Assembly: GCA_017479935.1 (NCBI GenBank)
Contig: JAFVBO010000101.1
Coordinates: forward strand, 1-64,000
Direction of reading: 5' to 3'
DNA: 64,000 bases
Origin: Lachnospiraceae bacterium
GTDB taxonomy: Bacteria > Bacillota > Clostridia > Lachnospirales > Lachnospiraceae
Positions 24,624 through 34,130 of this stretch are shown here, in pieces. Position 1 is the stretch's first letter. Each line of letters starts with the position of its first letter. A program made the translations under genes and the position numbers. Under the pieces are notes generated by a model. That model did no database searches. It worked only from the letters and a program-made list of their open reading frames with translations, and was not told where the DNA came from.

Positions 24624-26495
24624 GTGATACTGGAAAAAATAAAACAGGCGAATGATATCAAAAAGATCAAGCCGGAGAACTATGACCTTTTAGCGGAGGA
24701 AATTCGGGAGTATCTCGTGCGCCATGTGGCAAAGACAGGCGGGCATCTTTCCTCCAATTTAGGGTGCGTGGAACTCACGATGGCCTTGCATCTTGCGCTG
24801 GATTTGCCAAAGGATAAAATCGTCTGGGATGTCGGGCATCAAAGCTACACCCATAAAATCCTGACCGGCAGGAAGGAGCAGTTCGACACCCTGCGGCAGT
24901 TTCACGGGCTCTCAGGGTTCCCCAAGCGGGAGGAAAGCCCGTGCGACGCGTTTAATACCGGTCACAGCTCCACCTCCATCTCCTTAGGGATCGGCATGGT
25001 AGAGGCGAGAGACCGGCAAAAAGAAGACTATACGGTTGTTTCGGTGATCGGAGACGGCGCCCTGACCGGCGGCATGGCGTATGAAGCCATGAACAACGCG
25101 GCGCGGCTGCAGTCGAATTTCATCATTATTCTGAATGACAACAACATGTCCATCTCCGAGAGCACCGGGGGGTTATCCCAGTATCTCTCGCACATTCGAT
25201 TGGACAAGGGATATAACAATCTGAAGGCGGATGTCACAAACCGCCTTGCCAGCATGCCCTATATCGGGGATACGCTGGTGAGCACGATCAGCCGCGCCAA
25301 GAGCAGTTTAAAGCAGCTGATCGTACCCGGGATGCTGTTTGAAAACCTGGGGCTTACCTATTTGGGACCGGTGGATGGGCACGACATTCATGCCATGGTG
25401 GACACGATCCGCGAAGCGAAGAAAGCCGCCCGCCCCATTCTGATCCATGTGCGGACCCGAAAGGGCAAGGGCTATGCTCCCGCGGAAAAACACCCGGACC
25501 TGTTCCACGGTGTCGGTCCGTTTGACGTGGAGACCGGGAAACCGCTCAAGAAGAAGACACGGCCGACGTACTCGGATGTTTTTTCCGGAGCCATCTGCGA
25601 ACTGGCGGCTTCGAATGACAAGATCTGCGCCGTGACGGCGGCGATGTCGGACGGAACCGGCCTCAAATGGTTTTCCAAGCTTTACCCGGACCGCTTTTTC
25701 GACGTGGGAATCGCGGAGGAGCATGCGGTCACGATGGCGGCCGGCATGGCTTCCGCCGGCCTGAAGCCGGTGGTGGCAGTGTATTCCACCTTTTTGCAGC
25801 GCGCGTATGATTCGATCCTGCACGATGTCTGCATGAACTCCCTTCCCGTGGTCTTCGCGGTGGACCGGGCAGGACTCGTGGGCGATGACGGATCCACGCA
25901 TCAGGGCATCTTCGACCTGTCCTATCTGGGCAATATCCCCGGCATGACGCTGATCGCGCCGAAGGACGGAGAGGAATTAAAGGAAGCGCTTGCCTATGCG
26001 GTGGCGGCCAATCGGCCTGTCGCGATCCGCTATCCCCGCGGCGAGGTGTCCGCGGCGTTTGAAGAGTTTCCGCCGGAAGCTTTTCAGACCGGAAAAAGCC
26101 AGACCCTGGTGAAGGGAGAGGACCCCATCACCCTGATTGCGGTGGGCTCCATGGCGGAGGAGGCCGTAAAGGCCGCCCGCCTTTTACAGGAAGCCGGGCT
26201 TTCGCCCACGGTTGTCAACGCGCGGTTTGTGAAGCCCATTGACAGAGAACTGCTTTCGGATCTGGCAGCGAAGGAAGGCCTGGTGGCCTTTCTGGAAGAC
26301 AATACGATCTCCGGCGGGTTCGGGGAAGCCTGCGCCAGATACCTGTGGGAACAGAGAGCCGTATGCCGTCCGCTCTTTTTTGGCATACAGGACCGCTATG
26401 TAGAGCAGGGAACCATCCCGGAATTAAGAAAAATGCTGGGGCTGGACGCAGCGTCCATCGCCGCAAGGGTGAAAGAAGAATGGGAGAAAAAGTAA
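24624..26495 (+). CDS. dxs: 1-deoxy-D-xylulose-5-phosphate synthase
   Basis: Catalyses pyruvate + glyceraldehyde-3-phosphate to DXP + CO2 with thiamine diphosphate, the entry to the non-mevalonate isoprenoid pathway. The 623-aa protein has GHQSYTHKILTGR, the NTGHSST motif, the ThDP motif GDGALTGGM...NDNNMSIS, and the catalytic Glu in AEEHAVTMAAG. It starts with GTG two bases after ispA and overlaps tlyA by 16 bases. Confidence 0.97.
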   Translation: MILEKIKQANDIKKIKPENYDLLAEEIREYLVRHVAKTGGHLSSNLGCVELTMALHLALDLPKDKIVWDVGHQSYTHKILTGRKEQFDTLRQFHGLSGFPKREESPCDAFNTGHSSTSISLGIGMVEARDRQKEDYTVVSVIGDGALTGGMAYEAMNNAARLQSNFIIILNDNNMSISESTGGLSQYLSHIRLDKGYNNLKADVTNRLASMPYIGDTLVSTISRAKSSLKQLIVPGMLFENLGLTYLGPVDGHDIHAMVDTIREAKKAARPILIHVRTRKGKGYAPAEKHPDLFHGVGPFDVETGKPLKKKTRPTYSDVFSGAICELAASNDKICAVTAAMSDGTGLKWFSKLYPDRFFDVGIAEEHAVTMAAGMASAGLKPVVAVYSTFLQRAYDSILHDVCMNSLPVVFAVDRAGLVGDDGSTHQGIFDLSYLGNIPGMTLIAPKDGEELKEALAYAVAANRPVAIRYPRGEVSAAFEEFPPEAFQTGKSQTLVKGEDPITLIAVGSMAEEAVKAARLLQEAGLSPTVVNARFVKPIDRELLSDLAAKEGLVAFLEDNTISGGFGEACARYLWEQRAVCRPLFFGIQDRYVEQGTIPELRKMLGLDAASIAARVKEEWEKK

Positions 26496-27295
26496 AAAAG
26501 GAACGACTGGATATCCTTCTCACCGAAAAAGGCCTGGCTCCCTCCCGGGAAAAGGCGAAAACCATGATCATGGAAGGCCTTGTCTACGTCAATGGTCAGA
26601 AGGAGGACAAGGCGGGATCGGTTTTCCCGCTGGACGCTGAAATGGAAGTGCGCGGCCAAACGCTGCCGTTTGTAAGCCGGGGGGGCCTTAAGCTGGCAAA
26701 AGCCCTGCAGGCGTTTGACTGTACGGTCGATCAGAAGGTCTGCATGGATGTTGGCGCCTCCACGGGCGGCTTTACGGACTGCATGCTGCAAAACGGCGCG
26801 GCTAAAGTCTACTCCGCCGATGTGGGATACGGGCAGCTGGCCTGGTCGTTGCGGCAGGATCCGCGGGTCGTCTGCATGGAAAAGACCAACGTGCGCTATC
26901 TGAAGCCGGAGGATCTGCCGGAGAAGCTGGACTTTGCCTCGGTGGATGTGTCGTTCATCTCGCTTGGGCTCATTCTGCCGGCCGTGAAGGAGCTTTTAAA
27001 GGATGACGCGCAGATGGTGTGCCTGATCAAGCCACAGTTTGAGGCCGGGCGCGAAAAGGTAGGGAAAAAGGGAGTCGTGCGGGATCCGCTCGTACACGAG
27101 GAAGTGATTTTGCGTGTCACAAGCATGGCAGCCGGCTTAGGTTTTTCGATCCTGGCGCTCGAGTATTCGCCCATCCGCGGTCCGGAAGGCAATATCGAAT
27201 ATCTGATGCATATACAAAAAGACGGGCAGGGGAATCATCCCTTTACGCCCGAAGACATTCACGCGCTGGTAGCAAAAGCACATGAGCAGCTGTGA
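26480..27295 (+). CDS. tlyA: TlyA family rRNA 2'-O-methyltransferase
   Basis: TlyA-type enzymes methylate ribose in 16S and/or 23S rRNA; some are called haemolysins by history. From ATG 26480 the protein is 271 aa: an S4 RNA-binding domain (about 5-65), then an FtsJ-like Rossmann domain with SAM motif DVGASTGGFTDCML, and Lys-Pro-Gln in LIKPQFEAGR. The open frame extends further upstream inside dxs, but this start fits family length and the overlap pattern. Confidence 0.93.
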   Translation: MGEKVKKERLDILLTEKGLAPSREKAKTMIMEGLVYVNGQKEDKAGSVFPLDAEMEVRGQTLPFVSRGGLKLAKALQAFDCTVDQKVCMDVGASTGGFTDCMLQNGAAKVYSADVGYGQLAWSLRQDPRVVCMEKTNVRYLKPEDLPEKLDFASVDVSFISLGLILPAVKELLKDDAQMVCLIKPQFEAGREKVGKKGVVRDPLVHEEVILRVTSMAAGLGFSILALEYSPIRGPEGNIEYLMHIQKDGQGNHPFTPEDIHALVAKAHEQL

Positions 27296-27360
27296 AACAG
27301 CAGTGGATCTGTGCTGCGTGCCCGTGAGAAACAGTTACGAGAAAGAAAGGGAAAAATGCG

Positions 27361-28188
27361 GTGAACATGAAGCGTTTTGCCATTGTCAGCAATCCGGACA
27401 AGGATACCGATGGAAAGGCGGCCCTTAAGGTACGCTCCATTCTGGAAGAACATGGAGCGATTGTCACATCTGCGACCGATACCAGCTGTGTGGGGCCGGA
27501 GACGGAATGTGTCATCACCATCGGAGGAGACGGCACGCTGATCAGAGCCGCCCGGGCCCTCCTTGGTCTGGAAGTACCTCTCATCGGAATTAATCTGGGA
27601 CACTTGGGGTTCTTGACCGAAATCGACCGGGACAGCATCGACCACGGCATCTTACAGCTCCTTTCCGGCAAGATCTGGCTGGAGGAGCGCATGATGCTCA
27701 AAGGCCGGATTCTTCGCAACGGAAAGAATATCTGGGAGGACGTCGCCTTAAACGACATTGTGTTTGGGCGGCTTTCCGCCTTAAACGTCATGCATTTCCG
27801 CGTCAGCGTTGACGGGAAAGTGTTAAATGAGTATCACGCGGACGGCATGATTTTATCCACGCCGACCGGTTCGACGGCGTACAATCTGTCCGCGGGCGGT
27901 CCGATCGTGGCGCCCGAGGCGTCGCTGCTTCTGATGACGCCCATCTGTCCGCATACCCTGATTAACCGCAGCATTGTCCTTCCGGACACGGCCACGGTTT
28001 CCCTCGAGATGCTTGACAGACGAAACGGCCAGCAGACGGCGGTGGCCGCCTTCGACGGCGGGCGCAACATTCCCCTCAAAGAGGGGGACTGCCTGGAGAT
28101 CAGCCGATCCAAGAAAGTGACCCGCATTGTCAAATTGGGCCATATCAGTTTCCTGGAACTCCTCAGGGAAAAAATGAAAGAGAATTAG
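27361..28188 (+). CDS. nadK: NAD kinase
   Basis: Phosphorylates NAD to NADP with ATP. The 275-aa protein carries the GGDGT motif, the LGHLGFLTE segment and the glycine-rich STPTGSTAYNLSAGGP segment. The start is GTG 27361, nine bases from AAAGGG; ATG 27367 is an alternative two codons on. It is part of the tlyA-nadK-argR-recN order common in Clostridia. Confidence 0.96.
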   Translation: MNMKRFAIVSNPDKDTDGKAALKVRSILEEHGAIVTSATDTSCVGPETECVITIGGDGTLIRAARALLGLEVPLIGINLGHLGFLTEIDRDSIDHGILQLLSGKIWLEERMMLKGRILRNGKNIWEDVALNDIVFGRLSALNVMHFRVSVDGKVLNEYHADGMILSTPTGSTAYNLSAGGPIVAPEASLLLMTPICPHTLINRSIVLPDTATVSLEMLDRRNGQQTAVAAFDGGRNIPLKEGDCLEISRSKKVTRIVKLGHISFLELLREKMKEN

Positions 28189-28197
28189 GGGGAAAAG

Positions 28198-28650
28198 ATG
28201 AAAACCGAACGACACAGCAAGATTGTGGAATTGATCAGCCGCTATGATATTGAGACACAGGAGGAGCTGGCCCAGTATCTGCGTGATGCAGGCTATAAGG
28301 TGACACAGGCGACGGTGTCGCGCGACATCCGGGAACTTCGCCTCTCTAAGATTCCTTCGATGGACGGGCGCCAGAAATATGCCGTTATACAGAAACCCGA
28401 AAGCAGCCTGAATGAAAAGTATATCCGGGTGTTTCGGGAAGGCTTTATGTCCATGGACATGGCGATGAATATTCTCGTGGTGAAGACCGTCCCCGGGATG
28501 GCGATGGCGGTGGCGGCCGCCCTGGATGCCATGGAATTTCAGGAGATCGTGGGCTGCATCGCAGGAGATGACGTAATTATGTGCGCGGTACGGAGCGTGG
28601 ACGACACCATCGTCGTCATGCAGAAATTAAACCGCCTGCTGGAGGGATAA
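28198..28650 (+). CDS. argR: Arginine repressor
   Basis: An arginine-sensing hexameric repressor/activator of arginine metabolism genes. The 150-aa protein has an N-terminal winged helix with TQEELAQYL and TQATVSRDIRELRL. The C-terminal domain includes GCIAGDDVIMCAVRS, which binds arginine and drives oligomerisation. AGGGGGAAAAG precedes the ATG. As is common in this cluster, no arginine gene is adjacent, so its targets lie elsewhere. Confidence 0.96.
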   Translation: MKTERHSKIVELISRYDIETQEELAQYLRDAGYKVTQATVSRDIRELRLSKIPSMDGRQKYAVIQKPESSLNEKYIRVFREGFMSMDMAMNILVVKTVPGMAMAVAAALDAMEFQEIVGCIAGDDVIMCAVRSVDDTIVVMQKLNRLLEG

Positions 28651-28655
28651 ACTAT

Positions 28656-30347
28656 ATGTTGATTGGCGTCCATGTAAAGAATTTCGCCCTGATCGAAGAG
28701 GCGGATCTTTCGTTCGGAGAAGGCCTGAACATCTTAACCGGTGAGACCGGTGCCGGAAAGTCGATCCTGATCGACGCCGTGACGGCGGCCCTTGGGGGCA
28801 AAACGGGGCGGGACATGATCCGTGCCGGAGCGCCGTATGCCCAGGTGGAACTGATCTTCTCCGTGGACAACGAAGAATTGCGTCAGAAATTATGTGAATA
28901 TGAAGTGGAGCCGGATGAGGACGGCCTTATCATTCTCTCCCGGCGGATGATGGAGGGACGAAACATCAGCCGCATCGGGAACACGCCGGTTCCGATTTCC
29001 AAGGTGCGGGAAGTGACGGAGCTGCTGATCGACATTCACGGTCAGCACGAGCATCAGTCGCTGTTATACCCGTCCAAGCATCTGGAGATTCTGGATGAGT
29101 ATTCGCGCAAGGAAGGCGCGCCCGTGAGGGAAAAGGTGGCCGCAGCCTACCATGCCTACCAGGAAGCCAAAAAGCGCCTGGCCGGTTTTTCCATGCCGGA
29201 GGAAGAGCGCCTCAGGCAGCTGGATTTCCTGCGCTTTGAGGCGGAGGAGCTGGAACAGGCGAACATCCGCGAAGGGGAAGAGGAAGAGCTGGCCGCTGTT
29301 TTTAAGAAGATGCAGCACAGCCAGAAGATTGCCGAGCTTTTGTCGGAAGCCCAGGGGCTTTTGGGATATGACGGCTACAACGCCGCCGGCGAGATGATCG
29401 GACGCGCGGTGAAAAACCTGTCGGACGCGCAGACCTATGACCCGGAAATCGAGGGCCTGTCCCAGATGGGTGAGACCGTGGACAGCCTGCTTTCGGATTT
29501 AAACCGTGCGCTTTCCGATTACATGGACAGCCTGACCTTCGATGAGGAGTCCTACCGCGAAACAGAGGAGCGGCTGGACACGATCCGGCTCATGAAAGCC
29601 AAGTATGGCAAGAGCGTGGAAGAGCTGCACAAGGCGTTGGAAGACCGGCAGCGGAAAGTGGAAGAGCTGATCCACTATGAAGAAAACCGAAACCGGGCGG
29701 AAAAGGATGTGCAGGAGACTAGAAAAGCCTTAGAGGAACTGTGCGGCCGGTTAAGCGAGGTGCGAAAAAAGGCATCCGCGGGACTTGCCGAGTCCATCCG
29801 CGCTGCCTTAACCGATTTAAACTTCCTGGATGTGCGTTTTGCGGTCAGCCTGACCAAGACGGCGGATTATACCGCAAACGGATTTGACCATGTGGAATTC
29901 CTCATTTCCACGAACCCCGGGGAGGAGATGCGCCCGCTTGGAAAGGTAGCCTCCGGCGGCGAGCTGTCGCGTATCATGCTTGCCATCAAGGCGGTTTTAG
30001 CGGATTCGGATGAGATCCCGACCCTGATCTTTGATGAAATCGACACCGGTATCAGCGGCCGCACGGCCCAGAAGGTATCCGAGAAGCTGGCCTACATCGC
30101 CGGCAACCATCAGGTACTTTGCATTACGCATCTTCCGCAGATTGCGTCCATGGCGGATTCGCATTTTGTGATCGCCAAGGGGGTCAAGAGCGGAAAGACC
30201 ATCACGGAAATCCGTTCACTTTCCCATGAGGAAACGGGAGAGGAACTGGCAAGACTCTTAGGCGGCACCTCCATCACGGAAGCCGTCAGGGAAAACGCGC
30301 GCGAGATGAAGCGGATGGCCGATGACTGGAAAAAGAAGAACAGATAA
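28656..30347 (+). CDS. recN: DNA repair protein RecN
   Basis: An SMC-like ATPase that acts early in double-strand break repair. From ATG 28656 it is 563 aa. The Walker A motif GETGAGKS lies near residue 30, long coiled-coil segments (about 150-390) follow, then the ABC signature ASGGELSRIMLA and Walker B FDEIDTGISG near the C-terminus. The start is five bases past argR. The longer open frame overlapping argR is not used. Confidence 0.96.
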   Translation: MLIGVHVKNFALIEEADLSFGEGLNILTGETGAGKSILIDAVTAALGGKTGRDMIRAGAPYAQVELIFSVDNEELRQKLCEYEVEPDEDGLIILSRRMMEGRNISRIGNTPVPISKVREVTELLIDIHGQHEHQSLLYPSKHLEILDEYSRKEGAPVREKVAAAYHAYQEAKKRLAGFSMPEEERLRQLDFLRFEAEELEQANIREGEEEELAAVFKKMQHSQKIAELLSEAQGLLGYDGYNAAGEMIGRAVKNLSDAQTYDPEIEGLSQMGETVDSLLSDLNRALSDYMDSLTFDEESYRETEERLDTIRLMKAKYGKSVEELHKALEDRQRKVEELIHYEENRNRAEKDVQETRKALEELCGRLSEVRKKASAGLAESIRAALTDLNFLDVRFAVSLTKTADYTANGFDHVEFLISTNPGEEMRPLGKVASGGELSRIMLAIKAVLADSDEIPTLIFDEIDTGISGRTAQKVSEKLAYIAGNHQVLCITHLPQIASMADSHFVIAKGVKSGKTITEIRSLSHEETGEELARLLGGTSITEAVRENAREMKRMADDWKKKNR

Positions 30348-30406
30348 GTGATATGTCAAACATGCGCTTGTATGAAACAATATTTGACTAAGCTGTTCAA
30401 TATAGC

Positions 30407-30437
30407 AATCCGGCTGCGCTTAAGCAGCCGGATTTTC
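30407..30437 (+). terminator. Hairpin at the end of recN, touching the next ribosome site
   Basis: An 11-bp perfect stem, AATCCGGCTGC and GCAGCCGGATT, is followed by TTC. The AAGGAGG of the antiporter gene begins four bases past the stem. It may terminate recN, but any transcript of the next gene must include it unless it starts inside. Confidence 0.7.
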
Positions 30438-30453
30438 AAGGAGGAAATATTCT

Positions 30454-31743
30454 ATGAGTACGTTGTTGTCGGTTTCGATTGCCATGCTGGCCGGCCTTAT
30501 GATGACCAGAGCCTTCAAACCGTTTAAGCTGCCGTCCGTCACGGCCTACCTGATTGCCGGCGTTCTGATCGGCCCGTTTTGCTTAGGGGCGGCAGGCATT
30601 AAAGGAATCGGCTTTGTCTCGGAGGAGGATGTCAGTCAGCTGACGCTGATCTCCGAAGTGGCCCTTGGCTTTATCGCCTTCTCCATCGGAAACGAATTCC
30701 GGTTGAAGGACTTAAAGTCCACCGGTATGCAGGCCACCATCATCGGCATTGTGCAGGCGCTAACGGCTGCCTTCCTGGTGGACATCGCCCTGCTGGCTGT
30801 GCATTTTATGATGCCCGACCGTCTGACCATCCCGCAGGCGATCACCCTCGGCGCCATCGCCACGGCTACCGCGCCGGCTGCCACCTTGATGGTTGTGCGG
30901 CAGTATAAGGCCAAAGGCCCCGTGGTTAACCTGCTGCTCCCGATCGTCGCCCTCGACGATGCGGTGGGCCTCATCGTTTTCGCGGTATCCTTCGGTATCG
31001 CCCGCACGATGGTGAGCGGCAACCTGGATCTCATCGCCATCATCTTCAATCCCTTAATTGAGATTGTTGCCTCGCTGGGGCTCGGCGCTCTCATGGGCTG
31101 GATCTTAACCCAGATTGAGAAGCTCTTTAACTCCGGAACCAACCGTCTGAATATGTCGATCACCTTCGTCTTTTTAACAGCCTCCCTTGCCATGGCCAAG
31201 TTCCAGGTGGGGCCTGTCACGATCGGCTTTTCGTCTCTTTTAACCTGCATGATGTTAGGCGCGGTGTTCTGCAACCTTTGTCCTTTGTCGGAGGATGTGA
31301 TGGAGAGAACCGACAAATGGACTTCCCCGCTCTTTGCCCTGTTCTTTGTCATCAGCGGCGCGGAGCTGGAGCTGTCCGTGTTCTCCGACAAGATTGTCGT
31401 ATTCATGGGTATTCTTTACATCCTGACCCGTTCCGTCGGCAAATACCTGGGTGCCTTCGCAAGCTCCAAGGCAACCGGCTGTTCCGATAACATCGTCAAA
31501 TACCTGGGCATCACCCTGCTGCCGCAGGCCGGCGTCGCGCTTGGCATGTGCACCACAGCCATGCAGCTGGGCGAGCAGGGGCGTCTCATCCGGAACATCA
31601 CCCTATTTGCCATCCTGGTCTATGAACTGATTGGCCCGATGATGACCAAGTGGGCGCTCACCAAGGCCGGCGACATCCAGCCGATGAGCGAGGAAGTGAA
31701 GAACCGTCGTCAGCGGAAGCTGGCCGAGCAGCAGAAGCAGTAA
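30454..31743 (+). CDS. Cation:proton antiporter (CPA family)
   Basis: An integral membrane protein of 429 aa with about 12 hydrophobic segments, resembling the Na+/H+ or K+/H+ exchanger domain of the monovalent cation:proton antiporter group. The pattern LPSVTAYLIAGVLIGP at about 29-44 and VALDDAVGLIVFAVSFG at about 165-181, with its paired Asp, is characteristic; the Asp residues bind cation or proton. No C-terminal RCK/TrkA domain is present. It is flanked by hairpins on both sides, so it forms its own unit. The ion is not certain. Confidence 0.85.
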   Translation: MSTLLSVSIAMLAGLMMTRAFKPFKLPSVTAYLIAGVLIGPFCLGAAGIKGIGFVSEEDVSQLTLISEVALGFIAFSIGNEFRLKDLKSTGMQATIIGIVQALTAAFLVDIALLAVHFMMPDRLTIPQAITLGAIATATAPAATLMVVRQYKAKGPVVNLLLPIVALDDAVGLIVFAVSFGIARTMVSGNLDLIAIIFNPLIEIVASLGLGALMGWILTQIEKLFNSGTNRLNMSITFVFLTASLAMAKFQVGPVTIGFSSLLTCMMLGAVFCNLCPLSEDVMERTDKWTSPLFALFFVISGAELELSVFSDKIVVFMGILYILTRSVGKYLGAFASSKATGCSDNIVKYLGITLLPQAGVALGMCTTAMQLGEQGRLIRNITLFAILVYELIGPMMTKWALTKAGDIQPMSEEVKNRRQRKLAEQQKQ

Positions 31744-31789
31744 GATAATTGTCGCGATTATTTTGTGAATTGTTTGTGAAACATGACGG

Positions 31790-31816
31790 AGGAGGCCTTT
31801 TCGGGGCCTCCTTTTT
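31790..31816 (+). terminator. Intrinsic terminator after the antiporter
   Basis: GGAGGCC and GGCCTCC form a stem around a short loop, followed by TTTTTATT. Confidence 0.85.
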
Positions 31817-31901
31817 ATTGCGTTTCGCACGAGAAAATGTTAAGATAAGCTCCGAAAAAAATTCCTGTATATATTCTATTTGAGGAAAGGAGTTTGTAAA
31901 A

Positions 31902-34091
31902 ATGAAAAAATTCAGCAGAAGAAATTTCTTAAAGGGCGTGGCAGCCAGTGCCATGACAGCGGCAGCCGTCAGCGTGGCAGGATCCGCCGTTTTCGCGGAT
32001 GAAGAGCCCGCTTCCGAAGAAGCAGCAGGCGCACCGGCCGGCGAAGGCGGTGGCCCCGGCGGTGAGGGCGGCGGCCCGGGAGGCCCCGGCGGCGGCAGCG
32101 GTCCCACGCTTGATATCGAAGCAGCCAAGGCAGCCGCAAAAGCGGAAGGCCGTGTCTATGGTTACGCAGGCCCCGGCGACTGGCTGGGTGAGCCGGAGGA
32201 AGTAGAGATCGCCCGCGAAGTAAATGACTTTGACGTGGTGGTGATCGGCGGTGGTCACGCTGGCGCGCAGGCCTGCCTGGCGGCAGCGGAAAAAGGCGCC
32301 AAGGTAGCCCTCCTGGAGAAGAACTACATGCTGAGCTTCTTAGGCGAAGATATGGCTGCCTGGAACTCGCAGTTCAACCTGGATGCCGGATTTGCCGAGT
32401 GCAACTTAGGCGAAGTCATCAACGAGTTCACCACGCGTACCGGCGGCAAGGTCAGCCAGGAAGTGGTGGCGCAGTATGTGCGCAATTCCGGCGCGACGCT
32501 GGACAACATGATCGCCTGCATGAAGGATGTAGTCGAGAATCCGGAAACCCGCGCCGCATACGATCAGCTGATCGCGGACACCGGTTTTGGCAACGAGTAC
32601 ACCGCAGGCCGTGAGTATGAGTGCGAACCCGACGAGACGTTCTACACCTACAATGTCGGCCGTGACGGCAAGATCATTGTTCAGGCCATGTTCGACGCGG
32701 ATTACTGCAACGAGTTCAAGGCCGGCGTAGACTTTAAGGCTCTTGCCATCGGCGAATCCGATGGAACCGAAGAGGGCTACAAGCAGGCGTATGCGGCTCT
32801 GTATGATGCCTGCGCCGATTTCTACGCAAACAACAATCAGTGCATCGACCATGTGAATTATCCAAAGGCACCCGGAACCAAGACCTGGGCGACCACGGTT
32901 CAGTTCATGGGTCACTTCCACGGCCGTGAAGGCCATGGCGGCGTGGCGGCTTCCTCCATCATCGGAAACGTGGAGATGGCTTGCCTTACGAAGGCCGTCA
33001 AGAACGGCGCGGAAGTATTCCTGGGCTACAAGGGCTACAAGCTGCTGCAGGATGAGAACGGTGTCGTGACCGGCGTGATCGCCTACGATGACGACAACGA
33101 AGAGTATGTACAGTTCAACTGCAAGGCCGTTGTCTCCTGCGGCGGCGGTTACGTGCAGAACAGCGATATGTGCTGGGCTCTGTTAAACGAGCTGATGGAG
33201 AAATACGAGCGCCTTGGCGGCCTGAAGGAAGACTTTAACGGCGGCTTCATGGCGGCGCAGGGCGATGGCTCCTCTACCAAGATGATGTGCTGGGCGGGCG
33301 GCTTTGTCGAGCCTTCGCCTCGTGGCCACATGCACCTTGGCGGCGGCCCTTCCGGCCCTTGGGGATGCAACTGCCATCTGTGGCTGGATGAGAACATGAA
33401 GCGTTTCTGCAACGAGGGCAACATCACCGCGGCAGAAGCGGCAGCACAGCGCAAGACCGGCGCAGCCTACGGCATCTTAGGCGAAGATTACTTAAAGAAC
33501 ATCGCAGCCTGCGGTCTGGAGCACACGGGTCCCAACTTCGGTCGTCCGGAATACATCATGGACATGATCTATGATTTCGAGACGGGCGCCATGGACAGCC
33601 AGATTTCCATCACCGGCATGACCACCGCAGAGCGTATGGGAAGCCGCATCTTCAAGGCCTCCAGCTTAGACAGCCTGGCAGCTCTTATGGGCATTGCCGA
33701 TGTCGAAGCCTTCAAGAAGGCCGTGGCTGACTATAACGAGCTTTGCTACGCGGTTCAGGAAGGCAAGTACTCCTGCGATCCTGAATTCGGCAAGGGTGCT
33801 TCCGCGATGATCCCGATCGAAGGCAACGTCTTCTACGGCTTCAAGGGAAGCCTGGGCGGCAGCGCCAGCGCTCCTTCCATGGTCACCATGTCCGGCGTCA
33901 TGACCGACAAGGATCTGGCAGTTGTAGATGTCAACGGCAAGCCGCTCGGCGGTCTGTTCGCAGCCGGCAACGACTTAGGCGGACGCTACGGCACCGGTTA
34001 CTGCACGCCTGCAGCCGGCAACTCCATCGGCATGGCCTGCACGCACGGTCGTGTGGCAGGGCAGAGCGCGGCGGCGTACTGCGGGTTCTAA
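31902..34091 (+). CDS. Exported FAD-dependent reductase (fumarate/urocanate reductase-like flavoprotein)
   Basis: The 729-aa protein starts with a twin-arginine-like signal, RRNFLKG and a hydrophobic stretch ending in AVFA at about residue 31, which suggests export of a folded flavoprotein. A Gly/Pro/Glu-rich linker follows (about 37-66). The FAD-binding motif VVVIGGGHAGAQAC is at about 111-124 and the family's C-terminal GGLFAAGNDLGGRYGTGY is present. No FMN-binding or cytochrome domain is fused, so the electron donor must be separate. Family members reduce fumarate, urocanate and similar unsaturated acids; the substrate here is unknown. It is rich in cysteines (GCNCH and others). Single gene with AAAGGAG upstream. 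Confidence 0.82.
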   Translation: MKKFSRRNFLKGVAASAMTAAAVSVAGSAVFADEEPASEEAAGAPAGEGGGPGGEGGGPGGPGGGSGPTLDIEAAKAAAKAEGRVYGYAGPGDWLGEPEEVEIAREVNDFDVVVIGGGHAGAQACLAAAEKGAKVALLEKNYMLSFLGEDMAAWNSQFNLDAGFAECNLGEVINEFTTRTGGKVSQEVVAQYVRNSGATLDNMIACMKDVVENPETRAAYDQLIADTGFGNEYTAGREYECEPDETFYTYNVGRDGKIIVQAMFDADYCNEFKAGVDFKALAIGESDGTEEGYKQAYAALYDACADFYANNNQCIDHVNYPKAPGTKTWATTVQFMGHFHGREGHGGVAASSIIGNVEMACLTKAVKNGAEVFLGYKGYKLLQDENGVVTGVIAYDDDNEEYVQFNCKAVVSCGGGYVQNSDMCWALLNELMEKYERLGGLKEDFNGGFMAAQGDGSSTKMMCWAGGFVEPSPRGHMHLGGGPSGPWGCNCHLWLDENMKRFCNEGNITAAEAAAQRKTGAAYGILGEDYLKNIAACGLEHTGPNFGRPEYIMDMIYDFETGAMDSQISITGMTTAERMGSRIFKASSLDSLAALMGIADVEAFKKAVADYNELCYAVQEGKYSCDPEFGKGASAMIPIEGNVFYGFKGSLGGSASAPSMVTMSGVMTDKDLAVVDVNGKPLGGLFAAGNDLGGRYGTGYCTPAAGNSIGMACTHGRVAGQSAAAYCGF

Positions 34092-34130
34092 ATTTTATTG
34101 GCTTCAATATTTTCATTGTGAATAGAGGTC

